Positions 5,366-5,437 of a stretch of DNA of 5,437 bases are shown here, one piece after another; position 1 is the first letter of the stretch; each line of letters begins with the position of its first letter. The notes under the pieces are model-generated. The model did not search any database, had not been told where the DNA came from, and worked only from the letters and a program-made list of their open reading frames with translations. The stretch is from Planctomycetaceae bacterium (lineage in GTDB: Bacteria > Planctomycetota > Phycisphaerae > Phycisphaerales > SM1A02). A program made the translations under genes and the position numbers. The DNA is taken from the NCBI GenBank assembly GCA_947459855.1, contig CANHFL010000102.1, positions 1-5,437 of the forward strand, given 5' to 3'.

Positions 5366-5437
5366 CACGCTCCCGCCTGCGCCGACGTGCCGCGCGCGAT
5401 CGGCGCCAGCGCCTCCACCGCGCGCGCGTGCAGCCCG
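5365..5437 (-). CDS. C-terminal end of an unidentified upstream gene
   Basis: An open frame enters from the right edge on the minus strand and ends with TGA at 5367-5365, encoding about 23 residues that finish EALAPIARGTSAQAGA. Third codon positions are G or C in all but the second-last codon (GGA), as in the real genes nearby. The stop overlaps the EEP start as TGATG, the usual form of translational coupling within an operon. Too little is visible to name the product. Confidence 0.55.
   Translation of the reverse strand, partial: GLHARAVEALAPIARGTSAQAGA

Overview
The window is GC-rich, with almost every third codon position G or C, and gene-dense. It holds four complete or nearly complete protein genes, a fifth cut by the left edge, and the last two dozen codons of a sixth at the right edge. 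The best guess for the source is a member of the Planctomycetota, probably a Phycisphaerae-like lineage. This rests on the type IV pilin-like protein with an H-x(n)-D-x-H tail resembling the planctomycete 'H-X9-DG' secretion pseudopilins, on the base composition, and on the mix of families. No marker gene is present, so the assignment is an inference.

Layout from left to right. (1) Bases 1-1685, plus strand: the 3' three quarters of an ABC-F ATPase, a ribosome-associated factor, with a Uup-like C-terminal coiled coil. (2) Bases 1686-1772: an 87-base gap between convergent genes, almost entirely filled by a large, centred inverted repeat whose arms are themselves near-palindromes. (3) Bases 1773-2681 and 2747-3316, minus strand: a two-gene unit in which an ECF sigma factor is followed by a membrane-anchored, cysteine-free anti-sigma factor of the RskA type. 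(4) Bases 3317-3459: a divergent control region with a possible ECF-type self promoter, two mutually exclusive leader hairpins over the sigma gene's ribosome binding site, and another hairpin just before the pseudopilin start. (5) Bases 3460-4236, plus strand: a lone type II secretion/type IV pilin-like pseudopilin. (6) Bases 4274-5365, minus strand: a three-helix membrane protein with an endonuclease/exonuclease/phosphatase (EEP) domain lacking at least two expected catalytic residues. (7) Bases 5365-5437, minus strand: the C-terminal tail of an upstream gene whose stop overlaps the EEP gene's start (TGATG).

How the genes may work together. The sigma and anti-sigma genes form a recognisable envelope-signalling pair: the anti-sigma factor holds the sigma factor at the membrane until a signal frees it. 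A GGAAC-type element upstream of the sigma gene suggests autoregulation. The divergent pseudopilin could share this control region and so be a target, but its own promoter is not clear. The ABC-F gene and the EEP gene pair look like independent neighbours. The most unusual non-coding signals are the nested inverted repeat at 1690-1769 and the alternative hairpins of the sigma leader at 3319-3360. No RNA gene, insertion sequence, CRISPR array or phage signal was seen.
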